Shown here in pieces: positions 13,358 through 27,100 of a DNA stretch of 64,000 nt (positions are counted from its first letter, which is position 1; each line of letters starts with the position of its first letter). Location: the NCBI GenBank assembly GCA_032622095.1, contig CP136067.1:125647030-125711029 (forward strand). The letters run 5' to 3'. The translations under genes were made by a program, and so were the position numbers. Origin of the DNA: Siphonodentalium dalli. Its lineage: Eukaryota; Mollusca; Scaphopoda; Gadilida; Siphonodentaliidae. The notes beneath the pieces were generated by a model. That model saw only the letters and a program-made list of their open reading frames with translations, made no database searches and was not told the DNA's origin.

Positions 13358-13527
13358 CAGGGCTCGATTTACTTGAAATCGCATCAATTTTTGATGCGAT
13401 TTCCAACTTATGCTAACCAATTTAAAATGAAAAAACATGTATTGGTCTGTATTGGTTGGGAATGCCATACAAAATCTACCCAGTGCTGTAAAATGCTATA
13501 CAAATTGAAAACATTAATCGATCCCTG
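13358..13527. mobile_element. 170-bp hAT-like MITE, TIR CAGGG(C/A)TCGATT
   Basis: Starts CAGGGCTCGATT and ends AATCGATCCCTG, flanked by tgcaagtc and tacgagtc (6/8 match). It sits inside a copy of the palindromic 'gcattctcttatatatgcgag' module, splitting it. A second copy in opposite orientation lies at about 36730-36892, with shared internal text such as ttgtatagcattttgcagca. Confidence 0.72.
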
Positions 13528-13534
13528 TACGAGT

Positions 13535-14215
13535 CTCCCATAGGGAGCCTCGCATATATAAGAGAATACATTGGCCTAACAATATTTACCTTGACCGTGT
13601 AGGCCAGTGCATTCTCTTATACGAGGCTCTCACATATATAAGAGAATACATTGGCCTAACAATATTTACCTTGACCGTGTAAGCCAGTGCATTCTCTTAT
13701 ACGAGGCTCTCACATATATAAGAGAATACATTGGCCTAACAATATTTACCTTGACCGTGTAAGCCAGTGCATTCTCTTATACGAGGCTCTCACATATATA
13801 AGAGAATACATTGGCCTAACAATATTTACCTTGACCGTGTAAGCCAGTGCATTCTCTTATACGAGGCTCTCACATATATAAGAGAATACATTGGCCTAAC
13901 AATATTTACCTTGACCGTGTAAGCCAGTGCATTCTCTTATACGAGGCTCTCACATATATAAGAGAATACATTGGCCTAACAATATTTACCTTGACCGTGT
14001 AAGCCAGTGCATTCTCTTATACGAGGCTCTCACATATATAAGAGAATACATTGGCCTAACAATATTTACCTTGACCGTGTAAGCCAGTGCATTCTCTTAT
14101 ACGAGGCTCTCACATATATAAGAGAATACATTGGCCTAACAATATTTACCTTGACCGTGTAAGCCAGTGCATTCTCTTATACGAGGCTCTCACATATTTA
14201 AGAGAATGCACTTGC
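13535..14215. repeat. 80-bp tandem repeat, 8 near-identical copies
   Basis: The exact 80-bp period is visible from the word acgaggctctcacatatata at 13621, 13701, 13781, 13861, 13941, 14021, 14101 and 14181. Each unit has ttggcctaacaatatttacc and gtaagccagtgcattctctt. It is an amplified piece of the palindromic MITE module; only the first unit (gaccgtgtaggcc) and last (catatttaag) deviate. Confidence 0.92.
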
Positions 14216-14279
14216 ACATGATCTTTAATGCTGCACCAGCGTAGATCCCATCATGAAAGGGTTCTACAGAAGGGTTAAT

Positions 14280-14465
14280 GTCTATCGGGGACTATCCTAA
14301 GAGTGTCGATAGAGTGTCTCAAGACATAGTCGATAGAGTGTATCCAGACGTAGTCGATAGTGTCTTAAGACATAGTCGATAGTGTCTCCAGACATAGTCA
14401 ATAGAGTGTCTCCAGACATAGTCAATAGAGTGTCTCCAGACATAGTCAATAGAAATGAGACATAG
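14280..14465. repeat. 26-30-bp tandem repeat, about 6 units
   Basis: Units of the form gtgtctccagacatagtcaa with tagag, alternating cgatag/caatag. The last three are identical. Confidence 0.85.
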
Positions 14466-14814
14466 TCTGGTTAACTGAGACTGACTAAGGGACTATATCT
14501 CAGTATGTACACTTTTAAAGCTAATGGACGATTCTATTCAGTAATCAAAGGTTAATGAGGAGACCATGTATATATGTATGTAAAGAAAATATGAGATGAA
14601 AATACATCAACAACTTGAGAAGTATACATGTAAATGTTCAACAATAACATAAGGATAGTATAAAAAAAAAGAACTAGTGAATCACAGCCAAAAAAAACGT
14701 TCAACTGGATACAATCACAGCCAAAACAAAAAAAGTCAAAAATGTCCATTATCTGGGGCAGCATCTGGAGTTCTGATGCAGCTAGAAAATGGGGGCTGGG
14801 GAAATTTCACAACT

Positions 14815-15075
14815 TAACTCTTTCTATACTAAATACTCATTGATTAGTAGTTCCCTTATTAACCCTTTCTATACTAAATACTCATTGATGAGAAGTTCCC
14901 TTATTAACCCTTTCTATACTAAATACTCATTGACGAGTAGTTCCCTTATTAACCCTTTCTATACTAAATACTCATTGACGAGTAGTTCCCTTATTAACCC
15001 TTTCTATACTAAATAATCATTGATGAGTAGTTCCCTTATTAACCCTTTCTATACTAAGTATAGATAATCATTGAT
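14815..15075. repeat. 45-bp tandem repeat, 6 units
   Basis: Unit: aaccctttctatactaaata followed by ctcattgatgagtagttccc and ttatt. The 45-bp period is a multiple of three, so it makes a repetitive ORF that is not a gene. It is an amplified terminus of TTAA MITE family C. Confidence 0.9.
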
Positions 15076-15348
15076 GAGTAGTTAGTTCCCTTAGGAAATG
15101 TTCAGATAATAAGTTCAACAAAAGACCAAGTCATTTGTTGAACTTAATATTTGAACATTTCCAACCAATATGAATCCTTCCGCACTTGTGTTATCTTTTT
15201 GTCTGTCTGCTATCTGTGTTTATTACCTGAAGACCCCTCCTGATGAATAATAGACTATCCTAATGTATACTTTTATAACTCATGGGAGAATCCATTCAGT
15301 ATAGAAAGGGTTAACAGTATCAGAGCTCCAGAGGTGCAGTTACTTATT

Positions 15349-15649
15349 TTAAACCTTTACCCAACAAAACGGCCAAAACCGGCCAAATAAAGCTTCAACA
15401 GCCTAAAATATCTTCGGTCTGTCTCAATAGAACCATACAAATATGGATATCATTGGAACCGGCTCCTTGACCACATTGTGATAGTTACAGTTATACCCTG
15501 TGCCAATGCATTCTCTTATATATGCGAGTCAACCATTTTTAATGTGTTAAGCCAATGCATTCTCTTATATATGCGAGGCGACCTATGGTCGACTCGCATA
15601 TATAAGAGAATGCATTGGCACAGGGCCCTTCTGTTGGGTAAAGAGTTAA
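15349..15649. mobile_element. piggyBac-like MITE family A, second copy
   Basis: Left end TTAAACCTTTACCCAACA, right end TGTTGGGTAAAGAGTTAA. The first 110 bp are almost identical to the 20.3-kb copy; the central A/T segment is largely missing, so two palindromic modules are fused. Confidence 0.72.
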
Positions 15650-15924
15650 TGTAAAAAGTTAGTATTCTGTGATCTGCTATATAATCTAATTTTATTAATA
15701 CTGTGCCACAATATACACTAACAACATCCTTCATTTTATTTTGAGCATCATTCATTTATGATTTTCGTTTAGATATTACACCATTAAAATCGCTGCAAAT
15801 TTCAGGATATATATACTTACTCATATTAAATTCGCGCAGTACTATTTTTCGTTCACCGATTGGTGCAAGAATTTAAAACTGAGTGAAAAACAGTATGACT
15901 CCTGAGCTTACACATATGTTGGTT

Positions 15925-16310
15925 CCTGTTTAAGGACTTCTGTTTGCTGGCATTCCTCGCATTCAGACAGGTGCAGGCAGCATCATATACGTGGTTTGGT
16001 CTAGAAACAGCTCATATTTCCATATGTAGGTTCCTGTTTACGGACTTCTGTTTGCTGATATTCCTCGCATTCAGACACATACAGGTGCAGGCAGAATCAT
16101 ATGTGGTATGGTCTAGAAAAGCTCATATTTCCATATGTAGGTTCCTGTTTACAGACTTCTGTTTGCTGATATTCCTCGCATTCAGACACATACAGGTGCA
16201 GGCAGTATCATATGTGGTATGGTCTAGAAAATCTCATATTTCCATATGTAGGTTCCTGTTTAAAGACATCAATTTGGTGATATTCCTTGCATTCGGACAG
16301 CCATATGCAT
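15925..16310. repeat. 111-bp tandem repeat, about 3.5 units
   Basis: The word ctcatatttccatatgtagg starts at 16011, 16122 and 16233. Units carry ttcctgtttacggacttctg and attcctcgcattcagacaca. 111 bp is a multiple of three, giving a 131-codon repetitive ORF without coding character. Confidence 0.88.
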
Positions 16311-16807
16311 GTAGTATCTTCAACCTGAAGTTACGATGATAAACAGTGGTAATCTAGAGATAGATCTAGAATAAGACAATTTATTTAGATGTGTCGGAAG
16401 TTGATGTAGACCTTTTATATATTTATATGTATATATTTATATAGGCAGGTGTTTTATGATAATCACCCAGTGGAGGGTCAAGAATTATGGGAGCTGCCAG
16501 AATTGGTTCATTATCCTTTCATGCCAATGTGGCATACAAGTCTTGAAATAGTGTCTGACATTTGAAGAATGAGGTCCCCAGAGGGTGAATTTAGCCAACA
16601 TCAACTAGAATATCGGCCAACATGCCAATCAACTATTTGCCATTTATGCCTAGGATGTTAACTTTATAGAGTTATGGCCCATCATATTCATGATTGCATT
16701 CCTTACAAGGACAGAATTAGCATCATTCGTGTGAAAGAATGGACAATTGTTTTAAAAGGTGTAAATAATAGTAAAAATTGCCAACTGATCACCCTTTTTG
16801 CCTAGGA

Positions 16808-17318
16808 TGTTAACACTTATCAGCTCAGACACATTCTGAATTCCACTATTATAGTGGTATTCCACTATTATAGTGGTATATGACCATAACAAATTAATAT
16901 TTACTTTATTTGCGTCGGGAATAGAAGACGGCATATACCAGTGCACAACCAAATTTCCTTCTTGACAATATAGCAGCGAATGAACAGTCTTCCGACAAAA
17001 TTAGTTGCGCAATCTTTTGTACCAGCTTTGTTATTCAATAATATTACTAATGTATGCCTTTCTAAATGACAATAACAGGATGAATCAATCGCTCATTCAT
17101 AACAACATTTAAACTAATTGAATGCTAATTGAGTTGCTTATCGTGAGCCGTAATGATTAATCTTTCTCCTGAACAAAATATATGTAAGATACCGAAGTGA
17201 CACTGATTTTAAATAATTTGTGTGAAAAATGATTTTGGATTATCCCTATTTTATCAAATTCACAAAATGGTAATGGTCATATACCACTACAATAGTGGAA
17301 TTCAGGATGTGCCTGACT
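16808..17318. mobile_element. TIR element 'cacatyctgaattccactat' (about 510 bp)
   Basis: The left end cagacacattctgaattcca with tattatagtggtatatgacc pairs with the right end ggtcatataccactacaata and tggaattcaggatgtgcctg. A second, 3'-shortened copy at about 29427-29855 shares cgggaatagaagatggcgca and ttccgacaaaatttgttg. Short relics of its ends are near 1645-1690 and 6480-6510. No ORF of transposase type. Confidence 0.72.
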
Positions 17319-17929
17319 TGTCTACAGAGAATAGTTATGGCTGATTATATTCATGATTGCATGCATTACAAGGACACGTGTTTTAGAAGGTGTAAATAAT
17401 AGTCAGTAAACCAAACTAGCCTAGTCGTAATTACATTGCAGTTAATCATTCAACAGCTCAATGTCCTAAATTTATACTTTGAAGAGTCAGGATGTGAATT
17501 CTGTGCTATATGTGATCTGCTGTTGACTAGTAGACTACTAATCGACTAGTGACCATCGATTAGTAAATTCCCTAATTGTTTCAACAATTGTTGATGAATT
17601 GCATCTCAATTATGTGAATCAAAAATGGATTAAAAAAAGAATCAATGTTCCATAAACACTTTAACCCAATGTCATTTGGAAACTTCAGAGAGAATTTTGC
17701 AAAACAAATATTTCGTTTGGCAAAACATCTAGCAAATGTAAATTTTTGGCCAGCGTGGATCCTTGAGGCGAAGTGAAATTAATATCGGGCGAGGCAGTAT
17801 CCAAAGCCGATATTAACCTCCATGAGCCTCACATAACAAGATAGCTGGAAACAAAGAGTTCTGTAAAGATTTAGCAGACTTTCCAGGTGAGATATTAGTT
17901 GAATTACTGATATAATCATATCCCGACAC

Positions 17930-17990
17930 TCTGTGGAATACACCTTTAACACCTCTTGAATTTGATTGACTAAAGAATTTCCTGCAATAC
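17930..17990. repeat. Partial copy of exon 9 3' edge
   Basis: The minus strand reads tattgcag|GAAATTCTTTAGTC and so on to AAGAGGTGTTAAAGGTGTA. This matches GATTCCTTAGTCAAACTAAT...AAGAGGTGTAACAGGTTTG of exon 9. Here the copy is preceded by its own plausible AG acceptor and ends in AAAG|GTGTAT. Confidence 0.7.
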
Positions 17991-18030
17991 CCTTGGAATA
18001 TTGAGTAAACTATCAAGACAAGGTACAAAC

Positions 18031-18141
18031 CTGTTACACCTCTTGATTAGTTTGACTAAGGAATCTTCGGTAACGTCCTTTAGGAAATTTATTTTGAGCA
18101 CCTCAAGACTTCTATCGTAGAAATTGGCAATGACTGAAACA
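18031..18141 (-). CDS. F-box gene, exon 9 (LRR); last exon recognised
   Basis: 111 bp. Acceptor tctcatttcag|T, donor AACAG|GTTTGT, phase 2 in and 2 out. It encodes VSVIANFYDRSLEVLKINF and then LKDVTEDSLVKLIKRCN. The family normally needs one more short exon to finish the last repeat. A splice to 17844 would give only YLVM and a stop, which is not convincing. The 3' half of this exon is duplicated at about 17940-17985. Confidence 0.8.
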
Positions 18142-21100
18142 CTGAAATGAGAAAATTTCGCCAATTAAAAACGTAATAAATATATGAATATGAAAACAAT
18201 AGGTGCATATTTAATGAAAGATACTCCATTTAAAAACAAGACCTTCACTAGGGCATGGGAAAATACACCTGTGGCAATTCCAGCAAAGAGCCGTAACTCT
18301 GGTGAAAATAAATTGACGGGCGGAACCCAAATTTGAACTTGACCTCTAATTTGGGCTACCAAACTCACATACTGGTTTTAAAAACAGGTTCTTGTGTTGG
18401 ATACTAGTTATTGGATCATAGCAGGGTAAGAGAAGTCACTCATCCCGATTTTAACCTTTTCTATATTCTTTCAATCAATTATCAAAGAATACATATTCAT
18501 TTGGAGTGGTGTTCATGATAAATAAGCAGATGACAGTATGACAAAAAGATAATACAAGGATTCTTTCAGATAATTAGTTCAATAAGCGACCTCTGGTCAT
18601 TTGGTGAACTTATCATCTGAACATTTCCTCAATGAGAGTTTAGTATAGAAAGGCTGGTGCCTGGGATCCAATGCCCCTTTAGCAGAAACCCTGAAAACAA
18701 TGAATTTCTATAAACTGAGAGTCTGTGTTTACCTTCTGTATGTGCATCCCGTTGAGCTTATATCTAAGTTCTTCAAACCATGGCTATTATTACATAATGC
18801 ACGAATCCCGACATCTGTGACCTTAGTGCACCCACATAGATCGAGAACCCTGAAAATATGAAAAATATTGTAAACATCCTCCCTCATTCATATATATGTA
18901 TATCATACTAAATCTTATTCACCGATCGGTCAATTGCCAATTGATGTGTCATGTGTTTCATAACTCAATAAAAAAAATTCATACCCAAATAGACACATAA
19001 ATAATAACTTTCTATTTTTTCTCAATTTAGAGCCAAATAATAACATATAGCATAACAAAACAACTAACATATTCAAAATTTAATAGCAAAAACAAAGCTT
19101 TTTAACCAAAATCAGTTCATTTGTTTCACAATGTGTGTTTGGAATTGGATCTGCACTCACAAACTGAGTTTATTTTGTCTGTGATCGTTTAGCTGACAAC
19201 CAATAGTGATTACTGTTAACAGAGACCAGGAATTTTATCACAAATAAATGTTATTTATACTCATCGCTTGTAACTATAGAATATAACAATACAACCAATC
19301 AACTGAGACATTTGATGTTTGGTGCATAGCAATGGGAGCACTCTAATAATCTCTATCGCTATCTGATATCGCCTGAACAGTGTCCCTTTTAATCATCGCA
19401 TTATATCAGAAAATATTCAAAATAAAATCAGTATTACTTGATAGAAACATTTACAGATAGGGGTCTTCAATTCATATATATTATTTTACACCCACAAAAC
19501 TATTTCAAATTTGTTATGAAGAGATAATCCATCTTTAATATTAAAGAAAGGCTTCAAACTTAAACAGACTTTGAATTCTCTATTGATTTATTCATAGATT
19601 GATTTTAAAAACATTAACATATAATAATTCGATATTCATTATACAAACTTGCCTGAGATAAGACAGAGAGCGGTCTGATATGGGGAGAGTTGGAAAGCAC
19701 CAGGCTTTTCATACAAACTTATCTGAGATAAGCCAGCTATGTGGCACCCTTTGACAGTCAAAGAGTTGGGACAGTTGGCAAGCACCAGGCTTTTCGTACA
19801 AACTTACCTGAGATAAGACAGCTGTGTGGCGCCCTCTAGCAGAGAGCAGTCTGATATATTCGGACAGTTTGCGAGCACCAGGCTTTTTAGCCGAGGGCAA
19901 TTCTTCACAATTCTCCTTACACAGTTGTCTTTTATCTAGAAAAGATATAGAGAATATTTATAAAGTGCACGTCCCTCATAAAGTTGTAATAAGTTTGTCA
20001 TAAAAGATAACGAATCCAATTTGACAACTTATTTGGCTTCAGGATTTTGTTTCAGTGCTTTTATAAATTTATATCCGTCTCAAATGTTTTGTCATGTGAG
20101 CAAAAACATCAACTAAATGACATAAATGGAATAGAAAATTCAACGTCAAACAACTTTTACAGATGACACTTCTCATGTTTGTTCATGAAAGGCATTCATA
20201 AATCAACTGCATCACATCTGGTCATCACTTTACCAGAAAATAGAGTAATATGTAGCTAATAGAACTTTTCTCTTAACCCTTTACCCAACAAAACGGCCAA
20301 AACCGGCCAAATAAAGCTTCAACAGCCTAAAATATCTTCGGTCTGTCTCAATAGAACCATACAAATATGGATATCATTGGAACCGGCTCATTGACCACAT
20401 TGTGATGGTTACAGTTATGCCCTGTGCCAATGCATTCTCTTATATATGCGAGTCGACCATAGGTCGCCTCGCATATATAAGAGAATGCATTGGCCTAAAA
20501 AAAATCTTTTTTTAACACTTTTTACCATTTTTTCTTACATTCTTTAACAATTTTATAATTTTTAATGTGTTAAGCCAATGCATTCTCTTATATATGCGAG
20601 GCGACCTATGGTCGACTCGCATATATAAGAGAATGCATTGGCACAGGGCCCTTCTGTTGGGTAAAGGGTTAATGAAGTAGTTCATCACATCTTTTCTTAA
20701 CTAGTATTCATGATTCAGGGTGGAGGGGCAGTTCTGATTCAAATCACTCTCAAACAGGTCTGCGTTACTGAGTCTGAAGAAATTAGCTGTGTGTCACATT
20801 ACCATCGCTATAAATAGCTTCTGCATGCAGTCCATTCAGTATGATGTCATAGCGCACAAATAGTTTTACGATCTACTTACGGTTTCGTTTTTATTCGCTG
20901 CTTCAAACTGGTGTTATTAAGTGTTAAAATTCTTGGAATACGCACTCCTATTCTCCTTGCTAGGTATAACGTATTATTAGTAAATTCTGGACTCTTTAAA
21001 GTTTTAATTATTATTGGTAAATTATGGACTCTTTTAAGCTTTTAATTAGTTTTCCAAATATCTAATTTTGCGAACAATGTGTGAAATTATCAATGTGACA

Positions 21101-24100
21101 GAAAACTTATTGTGCTATTTTTAGCTATGTGGCGAAGCAACAGCTTTATAGGAATTCCAACAATCGCCTGATTGGCTGCATCCCTTTACTGATGCGCGGA
21201 TGTTGCGATTGGCTGACACTGATAAAATGCTTGCTGGAAAACCCACCTAATTTCTTCAGAACTGGGGGAGAGGGTGACATCCTCATAGTACACAGACCTG
21301 TTTACATCCTCGGAGATCAAGGTTCTCGACACGACCGAGATTAGCAGAAAGCTGAATCATCAGTGAATCCTTTATCTAAAAAATATAACAATACTCATGA
21401 ATAATTATTATCTACTTCTTCCTTACAAAAGATATAATATTTCTTAATAATTCTGTGCCTGTCAAATACATTTTCACGAAGATTTGTTTTGTGTTATAGG
21501 ATAATTGAGGCATTTAATAAAACAATGTTCACAATGAAATTTTATAAGAACCCAATCGAGCAAATTCTTTTGCACTTGACTTATGTGTCCATTAAAACTC
21601 GCAACTGCACTTCCCAGTGGTACTAGCATTGGAGTACTCCAATGCACTCATTTTATCTCATGAATGAAGCACGTGTTTGTTTTCTTTATTGGACATGCAA
21701 GCAACATGCAGAATTAAATACATGTGTTATCGAGGCATAGATAGATAAAATGACAGACACAAACATGCATTGGTCATTTGGGCATTTTCTGGCAGTTATT
21801 GACCATGACCGGACACTTAGTTCTAAGTGTGGTAAGGAGAGATATTCACACAACAGCTCTGTAAAAATTCTATAGCAGTTTTGTAGTAACATGATAGATA
21901 GTTGTTTGGTGAATAAAATCCCAAAGTTAAGTGTTAAGCACTTTTTAACAAAAGTTGATTATCAATAGGATTGTTAAAGTATATGAATGGTACATGAAGG
22001 TTAAGCAGTCAACATATTCGTAAGTGTGAATCATTGATTTATCACAGAGCACTTCCTTTGTATCAGCGAACGAGTTTGAAAGATACTTACTTTATAACAC
22101 TGACCGAGGTTAAGAGTTAACAGATTTGTACACAGTTGACTGATATACATGATTCCTCGGGGAGATATATTAAAGCAACCAAATAGTTCCAAGATTCGCA
22201 AACTGGAAAGAGAATGATTAGAAATAATTATAAATATATTTAAAGTGGCGCACAATGTTCAGGTCTCAAATTAAATCTAGTTTTAACTGCTTGCTTTGTT
22301 AATAGTAAAGATAATGTATCTCTTCTTAACAAGTTTTATATAGATTCCGGGGAATAAAATAATATATATAAATCGAAGACTCCTGTCCGAAAATGCTTCT
22401 TTCAATTAATATTGAATTTATTTTTATTTTTCTGATATACCGATTAGGATAACAATGAACCCAGTGCTCTATTCATGGCCCGTTGTCTACAAAGAGTTAC
22501 AATACAATAGTGACCAATTTAACAAAGCCAGTGAGTCTAGTTAATTAACGAAATGACGATGTAAATACGTATACAAAAAACACGTGTTTGTTTATACTAT
22601 AGTCTATATCGTAAAACGTGAAAAATAGCAGTTTAAAAATGTTAAATTATGATTATTTACCGGGTACCAATACGACATCGGTTTCTCTTTTTTTGAAGGC
22701 ATCTTGTGCTGTTGGGGTGTTGTGGATGACAAGTCCCCCTTCTGCCCCATTATTATACCCACCGTGTGTTTACATAACCAGGGAATGAGTTCTTTTTGTG
22801 TTTGTCCACATGTAGGAACATACCGACATACAAAGAATATGTTTTTACAGTACTGTTGTTGACATGTGCGCGATGCGCGCACGTGACTCTTTGAAGTGAC
22901 TGATGTTTATCGAGTTCTCAGATATACGCCGTTAGCGAGTGCGTTCTTTTGTATTTGATGTCTGTTGATGATTGGTTTCCCCCAGGAAGTATAATTGAAT
23001 AAACAAATGAGATTTTAAGATTCAATTTATTTTATTTTAATTATTATTATCACTAATACCTACGAAGTATAACTTTCCATTTTTCGTGGCATTCTCGCCG
23101 TCACCGATCGTTTGTGAATATACTTCCCGTTATATTGGAATTATTTATTTGGGAAGTATCATTAGCAAATACTTACTTACCACCACTGAAATTGAAAAAA
23201 ATTTGGGGTGGGCTTAAACACGAATATACCCCTGTGCATGGAATTTGGCCAAAATATATGGGTGGGCTTAAACACGGGCATGGGCTTTGAACCGGGTCAG
23301 TACGGTAATACATACAACCTTTTGAAACAGTTTTTCGGGCTATTTTCAAAACAGATCGTCCATTAAACTTGCAATCTCTCTGAAACTTTCGGAGCATAGC
23401 AAGAGTGAGAACTCTATCTTATTAGCACTCTCCATCAATCCAAATTGTTAATAATTTGTTCTGCAACATCAGGAATAAACCACAATATTATGCCTTTCTA
23501 GATACACCAATCTTCAGTTTGTCAGTGATTTGATCCCAGAAGTATTTGTAGTCTTGAAATTGGCTTATATAAATATAAATTACTAGCTGATGTGCCCAAA
23601 TTCGTCTGGGCTATTTAAGGATTTCTTTGTAATATATAGCCTTTGTCTGGGCAGAATATTGTTTGATCGGTCCAGAAACATGCCTATATGAGCATATATG
23701 AGCGAGGTCAAGGACAGTCGCACATGAAATTGGACCCGCCCATATTGTTCCCGGGATCAAAGTAGGCCTACATACCAAATTTGACTCAGATCGGTCAAGC
23801 AGTTTTCGAGTCTATAACACATATACATACATACATACACACAGACAGAAGTTCCAAAATATATAATAAATTTGTTTGTAATTGTGGCCCGGGAGAGATA
23901 CACTATCTTTAAATTCTAATGTATAGATTTTAACTTACCAAGGTGCCAGAAATTTATCAACAACTGTTGATAAATTTTTTGCCCAAATGCTCATTATTGT
24001 TATCATAACCTATGAGTGTTGTTTATCATTATATGCCTTAGATAATATGGGACATTTTTGCCTCTCTGAGTCAATAATTTATATTAATAAAGAGTGTTTG

Positions 24101-27100
24101 TGCTTGAATCAGAAACACATCTAGTCAGTGCCGTGCACTATAAGTAGGCATGCGATGGTCAGAATACATTTCAACAAATGTTGCTGGCTCCAAATGATCG
24201 ACGAAACTTGTTATAATAACATGTTAACCCTTTGTATACTTAATAGATTCTCCCACTCAGTTATAAAAGTATACATTGGAACGTTCTATTATTCATTTTG
24301 AGGGGTGCTCAGGTAATAAAAGCAGATGACAGACAGACGAAAAAATAATACACGTAAATAAGGATTCATATTCATTGGTGGGAAATGTTCAGATAATAAG
24401 TTTAATAATTGTTGAACATATTACCTGAACATTACCCATGGGAACTACATGTCAATGAATATTAAGTACAGAAAGAGTTAATATGATATTCACACATTAT
24501 AATTTATTGTGACAGTAAGATAGTGTGTCATAAAATCAATGACTTGGAGTTTATATTGAAGTGAGTTACGGACGAGGTTGATCATAGGCACCAAGTCGTT
24601 AATCTCAAACAACGTACCTGTCAATTACTATAACATATGTGACCCGCCATATCAAATCCAGTCGTAAGTCAGGATTTTTTTACCCTGTGCCAATGCATTC
24701 TCGCATATATGCGAGTCGACCATAGGTCGCCTCGCATATATAAGAGAATGCATTGGCCTAACAATTTTTTATCATTTTTTTTAAATAAATGTTTCTTAAA
24801 TTGTTTAGGACATAAAATAAAAAACATCCATTACCCTGCAGGGAGCTCCACACATATATAGAAGCATATAGAAGAGTGTCGTTTGCTCATGTTTGTCTGG
24901 GGCTCTGTATGGGTGAAATTATAAAATTGTTAAAGAATTCAAGAAAAATTATTAAAATTGTAAAAAATTGATAGGCCAATGCATTCTCTTATATATGCGA
25001 GGCGACCTATGGTCAACTCGCATATATATAAGAGAATGCATTGGCACAGGGTAAAAAATTCCGACTTACGACTGGATTTCATATGTTATGCTCACAGACT
25101 GGGTGATCCTCTTCTGCCATTTGATACATTTTTGGAATACAGGTCAGCACAGGACATCAAATTCTTCATAACATAAGTGACACCATGAAGAAGGGGTCGG
25201 GAGAGCTACGGAAGTGGTTTTATTGTTTCTTCTTTGAGAAGTCAATGCGGGAATAATTTATCATCTTTCAATCCAAATGAAGACATTGATTTTTACGAGA
25301 GGCTGAACATTCTCTTGATAGTTATATCCATATTTTATTTTAAATTTTTGAAACTAAAATCTCTTTTTCATTAGATTTTGTAAAGCTATACTTAAACTTT
25401 TTCACGACAGAGCTGCACTGGTGCAGCATTAAAGATCCTGTGTAGGGCATTCTCTTATATATGCGAGTCTCCCATAGGGATCCTCGCATATATAAAAATA
25501 ATGCACTGGCTTACAAGATCAAGGTAAATATTGTTAGGCCAATGTATTCTCTTATATATGGGAGGTGCCCTATGGGAGACATTGGCCTAACAATAGTTAC
25601 ATTGACCTTGTAAGCCAGTGCATTCTCTTATATATGCGAGGCTCCCTGTGGGAGACTCGAATATATGAGAGAATGCATTAGCACAGGGTTTTAGCAAAAT
25701 TTCAGGAAGCTCCAGTCATGGAAAGGTAAACATAACAACAGCTATAAATAAATTACCTAGCTCCATGTTTCTGTAGTAAAGCACCAAAAGCAGAATCTGA
25801 GATGGCTTGACAACCATTGATGCAGAGACATTCAAGTCTGTAATATATTGAGAATATGTCAACATCATGAGCAACAACATTGAAAAATGTACACAATAAA
25901 GCCATTTAAAATAAATACCCATCTTTTCAAGCAATATGGAAAATCAGATGAGAGAGGAAGGCTTTTTATTTTTTCCAAGTAATGAATGTATGGATAATTT
26001 TATGGAATAAAATTTGATAAATAGGCAAATAAATCTTTTTAATGAGGCCTTTTTTTAAGTAAATGGTTTCAATGTATGGCCCTACCAAGCCTGAATATAG
26101 TGTGTATGGAATTTGCAGAATGAGGTACCCAGAGGGTGAATTTGGTGATGCTAGCACGCACATTCTGCTTGGGCATCATCTTTTGGGAAGTATCTATATA
26201 TCAAATTAACATTGTATTTAATTACTTTTTCCCTTCAGTTCAGTTTCTATATCGCCTAATTTGCAGAAGATAAATTGCATAAGTTAGGTGGCTAATGGGT
26301 GAACATCACCAACTTCAACTGGGGAACTTCAATATGATCCTAGGTCTCCCATAGAAGTTAAGGCCTAAGCAGAATGAGGTCCCCAGAGGGTTAATTTGAT
26401 GATGCTAGCCTGCTGGGGACCTCATTCTGCAAATGTCAGACACACACTATTCAGACATGGGCCCCGCGAACCCGATATAAGTGCAGCGAAGACAAAAACA
26501 GATTTTCACGATAATTCTCACCTGGGGGCCAAAATAAATTGAATATTTGGCTGGAGTTGTGCGGACTGTAAATATTATTGCAAGATATATGTGAATCAAT
26601 GACTTGCTATATCACATCTACCAGAGATCGCCATGAGTCCATTGTCTGATAATATTAATCCCCCGCCAAATTGCGGGGGATATAGGAATAGGTTCCGTCT
26701 GTCCGTCCGTCCCGAATTTGTAAGAGTCTTAGATAGAACAAATGTCAACTGATTTCAAAGATATTTGGTATATGAGTTCACCTGACCATTACCTAGAATG
26801 AGTTCACAAGTCAGGTCCGGCCGGATATTTTTACCGGAGTTATTGGACTTTGTTTATTATTTTTGTCGAATTTACCAAATAGCAAATAGACGACGTCACA
26901 GGGCTCATTTCCACAAATCTGAACGGATTTCAAAGATATTTGGTATATGAGTTCACCTGATCATGACCTAGAATGAGTTCGCGAGCCAGGTCTGGCCGGA
27001 TATTTTTACCAGAGTTATTGAACTTTGTTTATTATTTTTGTCGAATTTACCAAATAGCAAATAGACAAGCAGTCTTCCTTAACACAGCTATGGAGGATTA

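Noticed and set aside
13535-14215. 80-bp x 8 array as a CRISPR array
   Set aside because: No distinct spacers: the whole 80-bp unit repeats without variable part, and the DNA is eukaryotic.
14789-15016. 75-codon ORF with NPFYTKYSL repeats
   Set aside because: By-product of the 45-bp array derived from a MITE end.
15944-16339. 131-codon ORF
   Set aside because: It is the 111-bp tandem repeat read in frame (FLAFRHIQVQA repeated); no splice or start context.
17829-17844. Terminal exon of the F-box gene (cag|CTATCTTGTTATGTGA, giving YLVM and stop)
   Set aside because: In phase with exon 9 and with a fair acceptor, but the family normally continues with another half LRR, so too weak to annotate.
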